From Valencia hispanica (Eukaryota > Chordata > Actinopteri > Cyprinodontiformes > Valenciidae): a DNA stretch of 64,000 nucleotides. Below the pieces are notes generated by a model. That model saw only the letters and a list, made by a program, of their open reading frames with translations. It did not search any database and had not been told where the DNA came from. The position numbers and the translations under genes were made by a program. This document shows, one piece after another, positions 39,181-54,554 of this stretch. Within the stretch, counting starts at the first letter, position 1; each line of letters starts with the position of its first letter. The DNA is taken from assembly GCA_963556495.2 (NCBI GenBank), contig OY747703.1, positions 26,493,796-26,557,795 on the forward strand, written 5' to 3'.

Positions 39181-39184
39181 ACGC

Positions 39185-39198
39185 GTTGCCATAGCAAC
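39185..39198. promoter_or_regulatory. X-box (RFX-binding motif) at the c22orf23 promoter
   Basis: The 14-mer GTTGCCATAGCAAC is a near-perfect palindromic X-box, the site bound by RFX factors that drive ciliary and testis genes. It sits immediately upstream of the putative non-coding exon of c22orf23 and about 640 bp upstream of its ATG. The motif is visible; function is inferred. Confidence 0.65.
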
Positions 39199-39333
39199 AG
39201 CAAAACACCAGGTGCATACGAGGTTAGAGTGGTTGGTTATTTGATTAAAAAAATACATATTTTAACCTTTTTATCTATGTAAGTCTATTATTGCTACCTA
39301 GTAAAAATAATTAAATATTTATTAGCATCTTAA

Positions 39334-40633
39334 CCCGTTTGGCCCCACTGGCAACAATTGTTGCCAGAGTATAGGCCTATGGTCATTTTCGACTCACAAT
39401 AAAAAATCTCAACTGTACTAATGCAACTTTTTCCACTTATATGCTAGTAGACAACTTAGACAAAGGTTTTGATTTTAATTTTTTTTGTTTCCAAGTGCTT
39501 CCTATCGCGTGACATCGTCTCCTTCCTGCTCCTTGGTTGAAGACATGGCGGATGCAAATCTTTCTGAAAAGAGGTAATTTTCATAAATTTCTTATGATTT
39601 TCCCCCAAAACATATTTATAATTATTTAATCATTTAAGTCTCTAAAGTAACTCACCCCCCAAAAATTGTACCTAGGATAAAAAAAAAATTTTCATGGGCT
39701 TATTTCTGTTAGTGGCAACAAAAGTTGCCAGTAGGCACAAAGCGTGTCGCTAACTAAAGAAAAACTCTGCCTGCAGGAGTGCTCCTAATTTACTTATTTA
39801 AAATTGTAGAATGATGTACAATGGCTCGTTTTAGTCTAGTCTTTAGTTTAGATGATATTGATGATTCATCAATAGCATCATATGCAAAAACATTATTCAT
39901 GCATCATGAATGTTTTGTCATTGCTTTAGGTCCTGGAAAAGCAGGTAGATGGATCTCCTCTCCTTCCAGAGGCTGGTAGCCCAGACCTTCCTCGAACGCC
40001 ATGGAACAAAGCCAATTAGGCAAGGCAGAAGATCCTATATGGCGGTGGCGGTAACTGATGCAACCAGGTTTGATACTTTCAACCACTGGCCCTGCAGCAC
40101 TGGTAGCAGGTACAAGTGATGCAAGAACTGTGGCGGACGCACACCATTTGCGTCTGAAAAGTGTGATGTGCCACTACATGTGGAGTCCTTCAAGAAGTAC
40201 CACACTGAGTAGTACATGCATAACAGATGATGGAATGTATGGGAAGAAATATTTTATATACATATATATGTTTTTATAGGTTCTAAGAAAAAATTGTTGA
40301 GGTTTTGAGTATAAAAAATTGAAAATAAAGAAACCAGTTCAAATTGTTTCTTGTTTTGAGAACCTGAGGGTCCACCATTCTGTTATTATTATTTATGACT
40401 ATATTATTATTTTGTTATTACTATATTATTATTATTTCTCTATTATTATTATTATTAGGTGACATTTGACCTACTGACAAACTGTGTGACCACTGGCAAC
40501 AGTCATAGAAATGCTATTTTCTTCTAAACAAAGTACAAAATGGAAGAAAAAAAATACATAACATGATTCAGAGGGACTCAACTGATAAAATGATATGCCT
40601 TACAACTCTGAAGAAAATCTGGGCACAAACGGG
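39334..40633. mobile_element. Non-autonomous piggyBac element with intact TTAA duplication
   Basis: Bounded by TTAA at 39330-39333 and 40634-40637. Ends CCCGTTTGGCCCCA and, complemented, CCCGTTTGTGCCCA agree at 12 of 14 positions; the outer 8 are identical. A perfect 20-bp palindrome CTGGCAACAATTGTTGCCAG lies at 39348-39367. Related TGGCAAC sites occur at 39713-39719, 39724-39730 (inverted) and 40494-40500. The interior keeps a possible first coding exon (ATG at 39545, donor after GAAAAGAG) and a C-terminal transposase exon; the catalytic core is absent. Confidence 0.88.
40039..40212 (+). pseudogene. piggyBac transposase C-terminal cysteine-rich exon
   Basis: Reads ATRFDTFNHWPCSTGSRYK, then a TGA stop, then CKNCGGRTPFASEKC and SFKKYHTE before a terminal TAG. 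RFD..NHWP followed by CxxC...C...H is the zinc-binding tail of piggyBac transposases. The internal stop and absence of the DDD catalytic domain make it inactive. Confidence 0.82.
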
Positions 40634-41099
40634 TTAATCATGATATTTAGAGTTAAAGATTTATAATTTTCTGAGTCTTAAATCATGATTGAGTTTAAAT
40701 GTCATAATGAGTTATGTAAAGTCATAATTTAGATTTTCAGTCACACCTTTCAGTTTCAAAATAATCATGGTCCAATAAAAATTCTAAATAAGTTAGACAT
40801 AATTGTGTTTCAAAGTTATAATTATCAGATTAAACTCACAGACACAAAAGTAATATTAGGTTTCAAAATTGTACTTATAAGATGCATAATTTTAAATGTT
40901 ACATAATTCATAATTGTGACTTAAAAGCATAATTCTGACAAATAAAATCTTAAAAAGAGTAATAAAGTCAGTACCCTGACACAAAAACTCAGTGTGAGAT
41001 ACAAAAGCATAGTTAAGTTATTAATTATTATTACTATAATCAAGCAACTTAAGGTCAAGAGCCAATGAACTGAACACATTTTTCAACAAGTTCAGTTCA

Positions 41100-42695
41100 G
41101 GAACAAGCTCAGCATCCTTCTCTCCTGATCCCAGCCAAACAGACATCTCTGACCAAAAGCTTTCCTGTTACACCTCGGATGTTTTATCTTTCACCTCAGC
41201 CATGGACTCTTCTGGTTCCACAAGTTTGTCTTCAACCAAGTCAGGAGATGCTGCTACCCCCTTTGCCTCCCCCTCACATTTGTCTGTCTCCAAAAGTCAG
41301 GTGAAGAGGCAGCTGGAGAAACTGAACCGGAACAAGGCTGCAGGTCCAGATGGTATCAGCCCCAGAGTCCTGAAGGCCTGTGCAGAGCAGCTCTGTGGGA
41401 TTCTGCAGCACCTCTTCAACCTTAGCCTAAATCAGGAGAAGGTTCCAGTGTTGTGGAAGACATCCTGCCTTGTTCCAGTACCCAAAAGTACTCACCCATC
41501 AGTCATCAATGACTATAGACCCGTTGCCCTGACATCCCACATCATGAAGGTCCTGGAGAGACTCCTGTTGGCACCCCTGAGTAAGCAAACAAGAACGTAT
41601 CAGGACCCACTGCAGTTTGCTTATCGCTGTTGAGTTGGAGTTGAAGATGCCATCCTCCACTTACTTCAACCAACCCACTGTCATCTGGACAAAGCAGGCA
41701 GCACTGTGAGGATCATGTTCTTTGATTTCTCCAGTGCATTTAACACAATTCAGCCTGATTTGCTTTGTAAGAAACTCCTGAAGACACAGGTGGAGCCCTC
41801 AACAATTGCCTGGATCAATGACTACCTGACCAACAGTTTGTGAGACTGAAGGACTGTGTGTCAAACCAGGTGGTCAGCAGCACAGGAGCACCACAGGGGA
41901 CCGTACTCTCACCATTCCTTTTCACTCTGTACACCTCAGACTTCCAGTACAAATCCGAGATCTCAGATGACTCTACAATTGTTGGTTGTATCAGAGATGG
42001 ACAAGAAGCTGAATACAGAGAGCTGGTGGACCGCTTTGTGACATAGTGTGGAAACAATCGTCTTACCTAGAATGTAAACAAAACAAAGGAGATGATTGTA
42101 GATTTCAGAAGAAACAGGGATAAGTCAAACACTGTTTCCATTATGGGTGAAGAAGTGGAGGTGGTTGAGGAGTATAAATACCTCGGAGTTCATCTTGACA
42201 ACAGACGTCTACAAGAAGGGACAGAGCAGACTGTACTTCTTGAGGAAGCTTAGGTCCTTCAAGGTTTACAGCAAGATGCTGCAAATCTTCTACAAGTCTG
42301 TTGTGGAGAGTGTAATCTCTTCAGCCATCATCTGTTGGGGTAACAGCATCAGAGAGAGGGACTTAAAAAGCCTCAACAACCTGATAAAGAAGGCTGGTTC
42401 TGTTCTTGGCACTACTGTGGAACCTCTGGAGATGATAATGCAAAGAAGGATTGTTATAAAATTCAAAAAAATTATGGACAACCTCGAGCATCTTCTTCAC
42501 GAGACTGTCCTACAACAACAGAGTGTCTTCAGTCGGAGGCTTCTTCAGTTTCTCTGCAACATAGACCGCTACAGGAAATCCTTCCTGCCCACAGCCATCA
42601 TCATCCACAACAACTCCTTAAAGAATTATATGAGCTATACCAACACTTAATTTCCATCTGGCACCAATAAAGTGTTTTTGAATTGAATTGAATTT
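41100..42695 (+). mobile_element. Truncated non-LTR retrotransposon (L2/Rex1-like LINE)
   Basis: Reverse-transcriptase blocks in order: NRNKAAGPDGISPRVLKACA, NDYRPVALTSHIMKVLERLL, FFDFSSAFNTIQ, GAPQGTVLSPFLFTLYTSDF, DDSTIVGC, and a C-terminal IICWGNSI segment. A TGA at about 41632, a frame break near 41832 and later shifts interrupt it. It ends with AATAAA and GAATT repeats (about 42668-42693). No endonuclease domain, so 5'-truncated. Clade assignment is tentative. Confidence 0.85.
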
Positions 42696-43630
42696 CAATT
42701 ATGAGATTAAAAGTCGTAAATTATATTAAATTAGTAGAATCATAAGATGGGTTTCAGAGTTATGTTTTCTCAGTCTAATGATGAGTCTAAATCTCATATT
42801 TAGGATTTTTTAATGCATAGTTATCACTTTGAAATTTAGAATTAAGAGGTCCTGTGTGCCATTTTTCTTTACAGCTTGTGAAAATATGCATCCAGATTGA
42901 ACAGTACAGTGAGGAAAACCATGAAATATAATTGGAAAATAAATTTGTGTTTTTCTCAGATGCATTTAGTAAAAAAAAGTTGATGAGGAAAAAAATGTTG
43001 GAGAAATAATCAGCATAAAGTTAGAAATATGTGAGATAACACTAGGAATGTTTAAATAGCATTAGCAAATAGTCTTAGGCTGTTGAAGATGTATTAAATT
43101 CTACAGCTGTTGATACCTTTGTGATCCATGTTTTAACAGATTTTTTCCCCTCAATTTAAAATATACTTTGCTGGCTTATATTTTTATATAAATTTTAATA
43201 TTATTTTGAAATCATTTGAATTTATAATTATTCAAATTGTATTTTTTTTAAACAATTGATAGACCATCTGCTAGTTGTAGTGAAAAAAATACATTTCAAC
43301 ATGTTTTTATTTGCATATTTAAAGGTAACATGAACACATTATTTTCTGTTGTTGACGGTTGCTATATTTAATGAGGAAAACACCCATTAAAAAACATTTC
43401 TGCTGTATACCACAAAACATGTAGTCGTAAAATTGAGTCCGGTTTTAGACTACACATACCATCATCGGAATTTTATGAAGCAGAAGAAGGGAGAGAAAGT
43501 CCTTTATGTTTCAAATAGCTTCTGGTGTGCTGCACAGAAACAATAAAGGGGTTTGTGAAGTGCAACAACCTCTTTGCTTTCCAGAGAACTTCAGGTATCG
43601 AACAAACTTTATGTTTAAGGCCATTCAGCT
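42696..43630. other. AT-rich spacer, nothing recognised
   Basis: Very AT-rich, without open frames, tandem repeats or transposon ends that I can name. Confidence 0.5.
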
Positions 43631-43679
43631 TTCTATATGAATGTCTGCTGTAATCATCATTCAGATGGAAAGAGAGTCT

Positions 43680-43769
43680 TTATCAGTGGCGGGCTCGTCA
43701 TCAGGGATCAGCAGCAGCCTTTATCTGTGAAGAGGCAGCAGGCTGTCTTTAACCCGTGTCCACAGATAA
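43680..43769. promoter_or_regulatory. Cluster of three WGATAR motifs about 1.1 kb upstream of klf1
   Basis: TTATCA (43680-43685), TTATCT (43721-43726) and AGATAA (43764-43769) fall within 90 bp of a less AT-rich segment (about 43640-43860). An E-box CAGATG is at 43662-43667. No gene or repeat explains this segment. If the downstream gene is klf1, GATA1 input is expected, but the motif is short and chance occurrence is possible. Confidence 0.35.
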
Positions 43770-44216
43770 ACAGCAGCCAGAATATAATCACCTTCCACAC
43801 ACAGGTCTTCTCAGAAGCTGCATGTCCGCACCAAGAATATACAGACAGGCCTGCGTAAATAACTGGGCTAAACTTTCCATAATGAAACAAAAGAGGCTGG
43901 CCTTTTAGAGAAGATTAAGAGCTTTAAAATATTCCCATTTGTAAATATTTCTTTTCTGCATTTTCCTTGTTTTTATTTTTTGTGATATATTTACTTATTA
44001 AATAAACATACTTTTCTTTAAAAATAAATAATAGGCCAACACGAAATTTATTGTTATTTGTCTTTTTGTAATGACCTCACATTCATATATTACATAAAGC
44101 TGCACATTCTTGAAATATACTCATAAAGGTTGCACTTTGTGGCAAAACACAACAAAACTCAACAGAAGGAACAAGAGAAAGAAAAAAGATGCATTTTATA
44201 CTCATTAGTTTTTTTT

Positions 44217-44267
44217 CTTTGTTTGTTTGTTTGTTTGTTTGTTTGTTTGTTTGTTTGTTTGTTTGTT

Positions 44268-44319
<52 letters not shown>

Positions 44320-44321
44320 TC
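44217..44321. repeat. Compound (TTTG)n(TTTC)n microsatellite upstream of klf1
   Basis: About 12 TTTG units followed by about 14 TTTC units, roughly 570 bp before the klf1-like start codon. The TTTC half is a pure polypyrimidine strand. Confidence 0.95.
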
Positions 44322-44661
44322 CAGCTGTTTCCAATGTGATTTCTCCCATTTTCTCTATATGTTATCCAATTATTCATTTTCAGGGATTTATCTTTTACAG
44401 TGCCAGAAATACGATTCATTCAAGTGCTTTCAAGTGTTTTGTGATCATAACTACTTTTTAAAATCTTTTGTCAAGGGATCTTTCTTATTTTTTTTTTTAC
44501 TTTAAATTCTTCAGAACAGGAAGACTGAGAGTAGAGCAACGGAAAGGGCAAAGTAATTCACTGAAGTGCTCCTCCTCCTTCCAACGGTCCAAAGCTACAT
44601 GAAAAAGAGAGATTTGAAGTTGGACTACCAGCTGACGGAGACAGACAAGAGACTTGTGGAG

Positions 44662-44868
44662 AGATAGTGATGAGCATTAAGGAGACTTTACTTCTCTGAG
44701 GCCCTCAGGCTCTGAGGGGACTAGAACTGAGCCAAGTGGCCTCACAACTTTGGATAGTGAGGGAAAGATAGTCATGAGAAATTAAAATATATATATTTTT
44801 TTTTAATCCACTAAATTTTTCTTATAATTTCAATAATTATTATTTTTTTATTTATTTCCCTGCTATCT
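44662..44868. promoter_or_regulatory. Proximal GATA motifs in the klf1 5' flank
   Basis: AGATAG at 44662-44667 and 44766-44771, and CTATCT (its complement) at 44863-44868, all lie within 225 bp of the klf1-like start codon. They would be in the promoter or 5' UTR. GATA-dependent klf1 transcription is established in vertebrates; use of these sites is inference. Confidence 0.35.
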
Positions 44869-44886
44869 GCCTCATCAAAGAGCTTG

Positions 44887-48510
<3,624 letters not shown>

Positions 48511-49322
48511 CCAATCAAAAACTCATATCAGGGTCTTCAGTCATTTTACTGATAACTGTTTAAACAGCCAGCCTCAGGTAATCACTGCCTTAAACAGCAG
48601 TACTTAACACATCACATCCTTTTGTGTTGCTTTTGCCTTTGTACCACACATGTTCTCACTTTACGGACCTTAAACAACCCTCCTGTTGGTAAGATTGAAC
48701 AGCAACTCTACATGTATGACCCCAATCATTTGTCCTAAATGAAAACAAACGAGAGAAGAAAAACAAAGCAGGATTGGCATGTTAGCCATGTACAAAATAG
48801 AACATAGGAACTTTTTAAACATTGCTAAATTTAAATGAGGACAAATGACAAGGCCTGTTAAACCAACACTGTATATACTATGGGCATGTAGATAGCTAAA
48901 CACTAACAAACCATCAACATCTGCAACTTGGGTTATACAGCAGTGCATCCACTATGCTAAGTAATCAGTGCATCTTAAAGAAAAAGAGTTGATATCTTTT
49001 GAAGTCTCTCAGTTGTAAAATTATTGTTATGCAAAAGCACCATAGACTGCTGTTGGTAGTTTTAAAGAATACAAATAAAAATATAATGCATTATAGGTTA
49101 AGAATAACTATAACTATAATAATTCTCTGCTTTTTTCTTTCTATTCTAAAGCTGTAAATATTTCATACTTTCAGCTCTTTATTATCAACTAAAATGAGCA
49201 TGATATTTATGTGTAGGATCTTTTATATCAACAGAAGTTACTATATTCTTGGAAAATTATTTTTATTTTAAAAGGAGGTTTTAAAGTTTTATACATGTTG
49301 TTTATATTGTAATAAATCAAGA

Positions 49323-49328
49323 AATAAA
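49323..49328 (+). terminator. Poly(A) signal of the klf1-like gene
   Basis: AATAAA about 810 bp after the stop codon, in AT-rich sequence. An earlier AAATAAAAA near 49070 is an alternative. Confidence 0.45.
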
Positions 49329-49459
49329 GTATCATAATTCTACATAATTCCTTGAATTATTGTTGATTGCTGATTTTTATGAAGACAAAAGAGATTTTCT
49401 AGTTAATCTCACCCAAAGGTTTATGGAACAAAACAAACAAATTGAAATATAAGCTTCTT

Positions 49460-49472
49460 CCTGTAGGTGGCA
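49460..49472 (+). promoter_or_regulatory. CTCF-like core motif downstream of klf1
   Basis: CCTGTAGGTGGCA matches 12 of 13 positions of the CTCF core CCASYAGRKGGCR. It sits about 130 bp past the klf1 poly(A) signal, a plausible boundary before the spacer to the nfil3-like gene. Sequence match only. Confidence 0.3.
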
Positions 49473-49904
49473 GTCTTCTCCTGCCATGTCTGTGTCCTTC
49501 TCTGCAGGCTTATGTCAGCAGGCAGCTGGGAGCTGAGTCCACTGTGTGTCTAATCTGGGCAAGGGTGAGGTGAGGATGACAGTCTGCTTATGTAATTGGG
49601 CACCCGCTGACTCATCCTGATTATGTCATGGTGGGAATCAACAGGATGTTGTAAAGCACACTCCCTGCTTGTATCACCAAATCTTGCTCATACCACACAC
49701 ACGTAATCTGAGGAATCACAATCACGACAGTGCCCATTTATCCAAATTTGCAGGACATGCATACAGCTGCATAGAGTTTTATTCTGTGCAAAAGGAGGTG
49801 TGGCTTTATGCAAAAATAATTAGCACACCTAAAGATGTGTAAAAAGCTTTCGAATCAAAGTATCTTTTTTGCAGCTGTATTATCTCACAATGAAAATATG
49901 AGAA

Positions 49905-50560
49905 TAATTCAATTCAGTTTATTTATATAGTGCCAATTCACAACACATGACATCTCAAGGCACTTTACAAATCATTTCAATTCAATTGTACATACGTTCC
50001 AATTAATCCTTCAGTTCGTTGTTCCAATCAGCTTAAAAGTTTTCTCTCCAAGGAATCCCAGCAGATTGCATCAAGTCATTCCCTCCTCCAGAACAAACAT
50101 TTAGCAATTAGCATTTAGTAGAGAGTCACCTGCAGTGTGTTGTTGATTTCACAGCAATCCCTCATACTGAGCAAGGATGTAACAGTGGAGAGGAAAAACT
50201 CCCCTTTAACAGGAAGAAACCTCCTGCACAACCTGGCTCAGTTCGAGCGGCCATCTGCCACGACCAACTGGGGGTTTGAGAGGAAAAAGCAGAGACAAAA
50301 AAATAACTGACAGTGGTACTTTCTATGTTAGAGAAAGTAAAAAGTTGATAACACGACTCGGAAAATGTTCAGTTAATGGGAGCATCATGTCCCCCTCCAA
50401 CAAGGCATCACAGCTGAGCAGGATGTCAGACCAGATGTAGCTTCTATGGACTGAAAAACACTGAGAGAAAAAAGTTTAAATAACAGCATATAATGCAACT
50501 GGAGAGTAGTAGAAGAGAGAAGAAGCAGAGCGTAGAAAATTGGTCAGTCTGTCCTCCAGC
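49905..50560. repeat. Unclassified long interspersed repeat
   Basis: Starts TTCAATTCAGTTTATTTATA and includes CATCTCAAGGCACTTTACAA, CAGGAAGAAACCTCCTGCAC and CGGCCATCTGCCACGACCAA, a combination common in teleost repeats. No coding content. A related fragment is at about 10555. Confidence 0.5.
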
Positions 50561-50639
50561 AGCTTAAGCCAGCATAACTCTTGGACAGGATGCTTCTAAT
50601 TTTGGCAAATGTTGGGCATAATTCATACATTTTCCAGAG

Positions 50640-51850
50640 AACAAGTACAGTTTGACCCATCATAATTTATTCAGTGGGGGAAAATTCCAAATGGAGATTT
50701 TTTTTAAAATACCAGTGCCATAATTATTGGCATCTTTCAAAACACAAACCTGCTCATACAGTATCTGCCAGTGTTTGTATATGAAGATATTAGTCATGTA
50801 GGCAATTGTCCAGGGCAACTTTAGAAAAGTAGGATTCAATAGCACCAAATAGAATAGAAAACATTTCTGTCAGTTGCATCTTGAACATATTTTCTGTTAT
50901 TTTTATGCATGTGCAGCCAGTTGGGAGTTGGTGCCATTGTGTGTTGCATAAGTGCGTCCTGCTTGCAGCTGAGAGAGACTAGGCTACATACTTTGTGCAG
51001 GTTGGTAATACATATATCCTGTCCCTGGAACTCAAATAATTTCTTCCACTTTAATTGTTTGTAGGGTGGCAGAAGGAAGGGCTCTCCCAGGGTGCCATTC
51101 ATGCAAGAATCCCCCCTGATATCTACCAATAATTAAAAAAGTTAAAACAACTGGAACTTTTTATGGTGCTTGATGAGGCCACCATATACCACGAAGAGAA
51201 TGAGAGCAAAGTAAATGTTAAAGATCTGCTTTAAAGAGTGGCATCTTGAGGGCACCAAGTCCAGTGATTTCATCTACCATTATTATATCTGTGTGACTGT
51301 TTTGGAAGCATGATAGGGGAAATTGTTTTTCTGTCCCCCTACAACAAATATACATTTTTAAATGCGTTGGTCATTTAAAACTAAATGTAACTTTAAGAAA
51401 CAAAAATATAAATAAAGTGAATATGTGAAAGAACACTTCATGTTCCATCCTGTAGGTACAGTGGAAGATTTGTTGTGATGTGAGGCTTGCTTCTCTTTCA
51501 CAGGCCCTGGGAACAAGTGTATAGTATCTTTGAACATTATAAATAAAAATGTGGTGGACGTTGCCAAAAAACTCAAAAGTGGTTGCTGCTAGATCTTACC
51601 GCAGCATATCGATTAAGAACATTTCGGCAGATCAATGCAGAAAATAGTTCACCAGACATAAAAACAACCTTCTTCTTTGGCTCAGACCTCAAACCTAAAT
51701 CCTATAGAACATCTATGAGCTGAGCTCTTGAGAAGACCCAGGAATCTAGAAGATCAATAGATTGTTCACAGAGAAATGGTCAAACATCATTCTGTCCGTA
51801 TGGTTCAACTTGTTAAAATGTTCTAAGACAAGGTAAATAAGTGACATCAT
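50640..51850 (+). mobile_element. Heavily decayed Tc1-like transposon
   Basis: Near 51690 one frame reads QTSNLNPIEHL, then a stop, then AELLRRPRNLEDQ, a relic of the SPDLNPIENLW catalytic-glutamate region. The rest is too mutated to translate. Confidence 0.5.
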
Positions 51851-52601
51851 ATCGCCAAAATATAATTTGCCCAAAGTGTTGTTTTGTGAAAATAAATGAA
51901 TAAATTCTCAATGTGCTTTTTTTCCCCATCTAATAAATAACTGTACTCAAATTGAAGGTTATATTACTCTGAATATATTATTGTGAGATCATGCCACAGT
52001 AAAAATAATAATATAAAAGTTTAGAATAACTTTATAACCCAGAAAAAAATAAAAGTGGTTCACCAAAGGGGTGAAAAAACAAGGCTAATATAAAGCCCAG
52101 AAAATAAATAAATAAATACACAAATAAAATAATTATGTCTATATACCAGTATGTTGTTGTTTTTTCTGGCCCCAATTGGGCACCCCAATGAAAATAGGGG
52201 CCGTCACTGGCTCATTTTGTTGCAACTCTTTTTTAGTTCAGTTCAGTTGTCTGCCTATGAAGATAAACCTGTTTTGTAAGACTTTTATATAACAACAAAT
52301 AGATCAGCTTTGCAGGATAGAGCCATTGTCATCATACTTTTCCCCTTTAACCTCCTCCATAAACCTTAAATGTAAACTGTCTGGCTGCTGTTTATGCACA
52401 CATTGGCAGGGTCTGCACAAATCAGCCAAAGAGACACTAGAGGTTTTCACCATCAAAGAAAGAATGTTAGGTCCAAAAAAGAGGTCAACATACCAGAATT
52501 CACTTCAGGTAGGTAGAATAAACTCACCTGTTGCTACAGAAATATCTCAAGGTAATGTCAATTAATTGATTAAGAAATTATTATTAAAGACATCTGGGGA
52601 A

Positions 52602-52873
52602 TGTGGGATAGTTATTAGAGTCAGGGAGGAGGCCTTTCACCTACTCTGATCTAATTGCTGACTCCTCAGCAGTGAGGAGTGTTTTGGGTAACCTTGCAAT
52701 GAAGACATAACATCAAGGGGACTGAAGGCAGAAGCTGCTTGCAAAGAGGATAGAGATGATCTGGGTGCGAGAGAGTTTGAGCGTTGACCCAGACGGGCTC
52801 ATGTTTAAGACCGGCCGTAATAAAATATGAAAAAAGCCAATGCAGACTCCAGCCTCATTCCTCATTTCCCCCA
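52602..52873 (+). repeat. LTR-like or unclassified repeat, copy 1
   Basis: Contains AACCTTGCAATGAAGACATA, GGCAGAAGCTGCTT, GAGTTTGAGCGTTG and GCTCATGT, all present inverted at 60990-61255. It begins TGTGGG, ends CCCCCA and has an internal AATAAAA, which could fit a solo LTR. No clear target duplication, so the class is open. Confidence 0.4.
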
Positions 52874-52999
52874 TAGCAATTAACAAACTAACAAAGATTT
52901 AACTGATAAACACTGGACAGAAAAGTACAAATTAGTAATCTATAAAAATAAAAACTCTTTTGGGTAAAAAAAAAAAAAAAAAAGTGGCACAAATAACAT

Positions 53000-53600
53000 C
53001 AAATGTCCCCACCCCTTACAATCAGAAAGTTGTATAACTCATTTAGGTGATTCTGCTTGAAGAGAACTGATGCAGCTGAGACTCCTGTCTGATGTCGGAC
53101 TACAACAGCCATCCCAAGGTATCTGGTAACTCAAAAACTAAAAGATACATTACTCCTTTGCATATTACCCACCAATCAAAGTATAGCAGTCTGACTAATA
53201 AAGTTAACTAAAAGTGTGCACTCCAAGCAGTCAACTAAAAAGTCAGGTTACCATGAAATGAGAACGGTTTAATTAATGTAAATCTGAAATGTATAAAGCA
53301 ACGTATGGACTTACTTTGGAATGTAAAATGAACAGGAAATAAAACTAAAGAATTATATTTGAGCTACGTGTCTGATGTGTGACAGCAGGAACAGCTGTCA
53401 CACACCTACATATCAGTTTAATGAAAAATCATTTAGAAAACCAATTACTGCAGTCTTAGAGAAATTTAATGCCAAAAGAGGAATTAGAATGGATTTGCTT
53501 TGATTTTCTTCAAAGGTGCAATGGGTCATTAAATAATTCTTGAAATCTGAAGGAGTTTCATTGTTAAAGGTCAGGGGCACGAGCTTAAACCGGACAATTA
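53000..53600. other. Spacer, nothing recognised
   Basis: AT-rich sequence without usable signal. Confidence 0.4.
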
Positions 53601-54089
53601 TGATCTACAATCCCTCTATTGGCTCTGCATAAAGAACAACCATTCATCAATGTCTGATAAAAAAATACGGAATAGATTACTTTGGGGAACCTTAAACAAC
53701 ACATTAAAAAAGAGCCCTGCAAAATATTATGTTGTACCGGCTTCCATGGGTTTGGACGAGTCTAAAAATTGTAGATAGAAACTCTTTTTTAGTTATTGTA
53801 TAGCTCTTACACCACTTTGGGTCACTGAGATTGTTCTTAAAAGAGATACAGATTAAAACTTCCACTGAAATTGACCTTTTTTTTGTTGAAAATTTTCAGC
53901 CTGTGTTGCAGAAACTGTGAGTCCCACCAAACATGATGGTTCTGTAAGCAAACATGTTATATTTAAACTTTATCATGAAATGCATTTCCTTTTAGTTGAT
54001 ATGTATTTATTTAGCCCTTTATTTTGTTAAAAGACTCGATAATTACCCTTTTCCCTTAGTTTCCTTTAGTCTACTAGATTATTATTAAA

Positions 54090-54550
54090 ATACCCCTGCA
54101 TACTCACAAGGTCCTTATAGCATTATGATGGAAACAGGCCCACAGCATTACAGATCCTCTACCGTATCCAACAGTGAGCATGAGGTGCTTCTCCACAGGT
54201 TCATCCTTTATGCAAATGCTACCTAGAGTGTTTGTAGTGAAAAAGCCTGGTAGGTTAGCAAACTTAATTTGTTTCCGTTTTTGTTGGCAGGACAGAAATG
54301 TTGTTTTTTTCTGGCATACCTTCCAAATAAGCACTGGCAAATAACATGTCATGTTTTTGTATAGACTCTAAGACATCACACTTTGCTGTGGTTCTCCAAT
54401 AGTTTAGAAGGTTTTTTTCTTTCCCTACTATCCTCATCCCCGTGTGTGGTGACAAGATAAATGTGGGTCAAGTTTAAACTTTGTAATAGTTGTTCTTGCT
54501 GTCAACAAGTGTTGGTGAGTTGCTGTTTTCCTATACCCATAAAGAGCTGC
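54090..54550 (-). mobile_element. Tc1-like transposase relic, minus strand
   Basis: Minus-strand reading contains GYGRGSVMLWACF, the conserved GGSVMLWGCF segment of Tc1-like transposases, preceded by decayed sequence in other frames. Confidence 0.6.
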
Positions 54551-54554
54551 TTGA

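Noticed and set aside
39111..39203. N-terminal coding extension of c22orf23 into the upstream exon
   Set aside because: The frame is open and phase-compatible but has no ATG, and the family starts at about 38545.
44083..44505. Open frames rich in Cys-Leu-Phe-Val or Lys-Glu-Arg near 44230
   Set aside because: Produced by the (TTTG)n(TTTC)n tract in different frames.
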